Of a stretch of 6,672 bases of DNA, positions 5,373 to 6,672 are shown one piece after another. The notes under the pieces are model-generated. The model saw only the letters and a program-made list of their open reading frames with translations. It was not told where the DNA came from and ran no database searches. Source of the stretch: Actinomycetota bacterium (lineage in GTDB: Bacteria; Actinomycetota; Rubrobacteria; Rubrobacterales; Rubrobacteraceae); NCBI GenBank assembly GCA_020200675.1, contig JAIVIG010000323.1, positions 1-6,672 of the forward strand, given 5' to 3'. Each line of letters begins with the position of its first letter. Within the stretch, counting starts at the first letter, position 1. Made by a program: the position numbers and the translations under genes.

Positions 5373-5401
5373 TGTCGAACTTTTGCCTGGTCCGCGGGGA
5401 A
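5373..5401 (+). promoter_or_regulatory. ECF-type promoter candidate, copy 2 (387-aa gene)
   Basis: TGTCGAACTTTTG (5373-5385), 10 nt, then GGGGAA (5396-5401), identical in sequence and spacing to copy 1 at 3511-3539. It fills the 50-nt gap between the peptidase stop and the TTG start at 5421. The implied leader is very short, about 13 nt, with AGGAGG at 5410-5415. Its presence means the 387-aa gene can be switched on separately by the same factor that drives the sigma operon. Confidence 0.65.
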
Positions 5402-5420
5402 ACAGACGTAGGAGGCGAAA

Positions 5421-6584
5421 TTGGACGATAGAAACTCTCATATGGATGGCCCGCCAGACGTTTACCGTGTGGACGCGGAGGTCCCGGAGATAAATCCCGA
5501 CGAGTTCCGGGAGGGGTTTGGGGAATACCTGAGCGACACGCTAGACCTCGACACCTGGACGACCGGTCCGGACCTCAGCCTCATCTACGGGCGGCTCGCC
5601 GAGGAAGTCAGCGAGGCTCTCGAACAGGAGAAGGCGCTCCACAAGATGATCCGCGAGGACATCTTCCCGAGATTGTCTGGATACCCCGGAGCACCGAACT
5701 GTGCCGGTGTCTACGAAGCGAACATAGAGAACCTCGAACACATACACCGTGGCCTGCTCTTCAACGGCGGCGTGGAAGCGTGCGATGGCACGCAACAGAC
5801 CCACGACACCTTGCCACTGACCATCCACCAGATCGGGGTCAGCCTCGTCTCTTACCAGGGCAATCAGGGGACCTGGGGTCAGAGGTTGTTCCGCCGGGAC
5901 CTGCGAGTCTCCGGCAAGAATCCTGCACAGGAGATGGTCGAACTTCTGGAGCGTCGCGAGCACCGGGGAGGACTGAACCAGCCGGATCACCGCGACACGC
6001 TCTCCGAGCTGGCTCGTCGGGGAATAATGGCCCACGCCGAGCGCGCCATCCTGTTACACCGCTCCGATGCAATCTGGCGCATGGGACACGGGAACCCCGC
6101 TCCTTACGAGTTGATCACTGGCTCGGGCAGCCTAGATCTGATGATCGAGTCCACCAAGATCATCCGCGAGCTGGTCGAGGGCCACCAGAAGTTCGTCTTC
6201 GTGGCAAGCGAGCCCAGAGATCGGGTTCTGCTCACCATCGGCCAGGCCCTTCACCCGATGGAGTACGCCGTGGTCACGACGCTCAAGGACATGATCGATA
6301 AGACCGTCGAGAAGGGTCACTACCGCATGAACATCACCGTGGACAGCACGTGGGATGGAGTGCGTCTGGGCCCAGAAGAGTGGATCAGGAAGTTCCGCGA
6401 CGTGGTCGCGCCCCAGGTAGTCGTCGGGGTCTACCGGGCAACCCGGCTGGCCCCTGCCCAGATGTTCTACGCGCATGTTGACCATCCCGACATCGCGGCG
6501 CACATCGCCATGGCAGACAGTGTGCTTCAGGAGCACCGAGGCTTCCCGCTGCTACTGATCTCTGCGGAGGCATCTAAACTCTAG
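5421..6584 (+). CDS. Uncharacterised 387-aa protein with weak NurA-like nuclease features
   Basis: The start is TTG 5421, behind a strong AGGAGG at 5410-5415. The N-terminal 80 residues are acidic and probably helical. VEACDGTQQTHDTLPLTIHQ (118-137) followed by GVSLVSY (139-145) resembles the first strand of NurA nucleases, where an Asp-Gly-Ser/Thr motif supplies a metal ligand. Later blocks are GGLNQPDHRDTLSELARRGI (183-202), GHGNPAPYELITGSGS (222-237), KFVFVASEPRDRVLLTIGQA (257-276), VVVGVYRA (333-340), FYAHVDHP (349-356) and QEHRGFPLLL (370-379). The last blocks fit the NurA pattern of a late strand and a C-terminal 'GFP-LL' helix. NurA works with the HerA ATPase in end resection, and HerA partnerships occur in phage defence; no HerA is in view. 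The NurA link is motif-level inference. Confidence 0.7.
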   Translation: MDDRNSHMDGPPDVYRVDAEVPEINPDEFREGFGEYLSDTLDLDTWTTGPDLSLIYGRLAEEVSEALEQEKALHKMIREDIFPRLSGYPGAPNCAGVYEANIENLEHIHRGLLFNGGVEACDGTQQTHDTLPLTIHQIGVSLVSYQGNQGTWGQRLFRRDLRVSGKNPAQEMVELLERREHRGGLNQPDHRDTLSELARRGIMAHAERAILLHRSDAIWRMGHGNPAPYELITGSGSLDLMIESTKIIRELVEGHQKFVFVASEPRDRVLLTIGQALHPMEYAVVTTLKDMIDKTVEKGHYRMNITVDSTWDGVRLGPEEWIRKFRDVVAPQVVVGVYRATRLAPAQMFYAHVDHPDIAAHIAMADSVLQEHRGFPLLLISAEASKL

Positions 6585-6588
6585 GACA

Positions 6589-6672
6589 ATGGATCGTATG
6601 GGAAAGACGCTATCGAGCCAAGCCACCGACTGGCGCGAAGGCAGACGTCTTCGCGCCTTCGAACTCAAACAC
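6589..6672 (+). CDS. IS630-family transposase, N-terminal fragment (runs off the window)
   Basis: The frame from ATG 6589 is open for 28 codons to the right edge. DWREGRRLRAFELKH matches the start of the helix-turn-helix region in many IS630-family transposases, which continue with a 'GW-x-Q-x-x-IA-x-ALGV' segment. A second ATG at 6598 is an alternative start. Neither start has a strong ribosome site. The gene begins only 4 nt after the 387-aa stop, so the IS terminal repeat, if this is an intact element, must lie inside the end of that gene. It could instead be a non-transposase protein with a similar HTH; the visible part is too short to be sure. Confidence 0.6.
   Translation, partial: MDRMGKTLSSQATDWREGRRLRAFELKH

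Noticed and set aside
5937..5970. Third GTCGAACTT-like motif followed by GGGGAG inside the 387-aa gene
   Set aside because: It is within coding sequence (VELLERREHRGG), and the spacing to the G-run is about 5 nt longer than in the two real copies.

Overview
The window looks like chromosomal DNA of a high-GC actinobacterium. The DUF151 protein with its acidic 'SPEDF' tail, the frequent GTG and TTG starts and the GC-rich codon use are compatible with Rubrobacter or a relative; the genus is an inference, not a demonstrated identity. It has two parts: a short core-genome segment (about 1-982) and the left end of an integrated element (about 983 to the right edge).

Core segment: a convergent pair made of an unclear reading frame at the left edge and a minus-strand DUF151/bifunctional-nuclease-family gene (221-721) with a good sigma70-type promoter. 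A complete tRNA-Ile(GAU) gene follows (909-982).

Element, entry end: immediately 3' of the tRNA lie a strong 12-bp hairpin, two TGTACACCA direct repeats, and a convergent tyrosine integrase (1083-2219, minus) with all catalytic residues. This is the usual layout of an element integrated at a tRNA 3' end. No second copy of the tRNA 3' end is visible, so the distal boundary lies beyond the window. Divergent from the integrase are a 72-aa orphan protein and a VapBC-like toxin-antitoxin pair (54-aa antitoxin, 157-aa PIN toxin with overlapping stop and start).

Element, cargo: the most interesting part is 3494-6584. A tightly coupled operon encodes an ECF-like sigma factor, a 123-aa helix-turn-helix-like protein (8-nt overlap), and an ImmA/IrrE-type zinc metallopeptidase (ATGA overlap). 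A separate 387-aa protein follows, with a weak NurA-like appearance. The operon and the 387-aa gene each carry, just upstream, the same bipartite element TGTCGAACTTTTG-N10-GGGGAA. The first half contains GAACTT, typical of ECF -35 boxes, and GGGGAA sits where a -10 would be. The simplest reading is a self-contained regulon in which the sigma factor drives its own operon and the 387-aa effector, and the peptidase acts as a signal-responsive switch. A stress or defence role is a hypothesis.

Right edge: the first 28 codons of what looks like an IS630-family transposase start 4 nt after the 387-aa gene, so the module's downstream partner, if any, is out of view or has been displaced.
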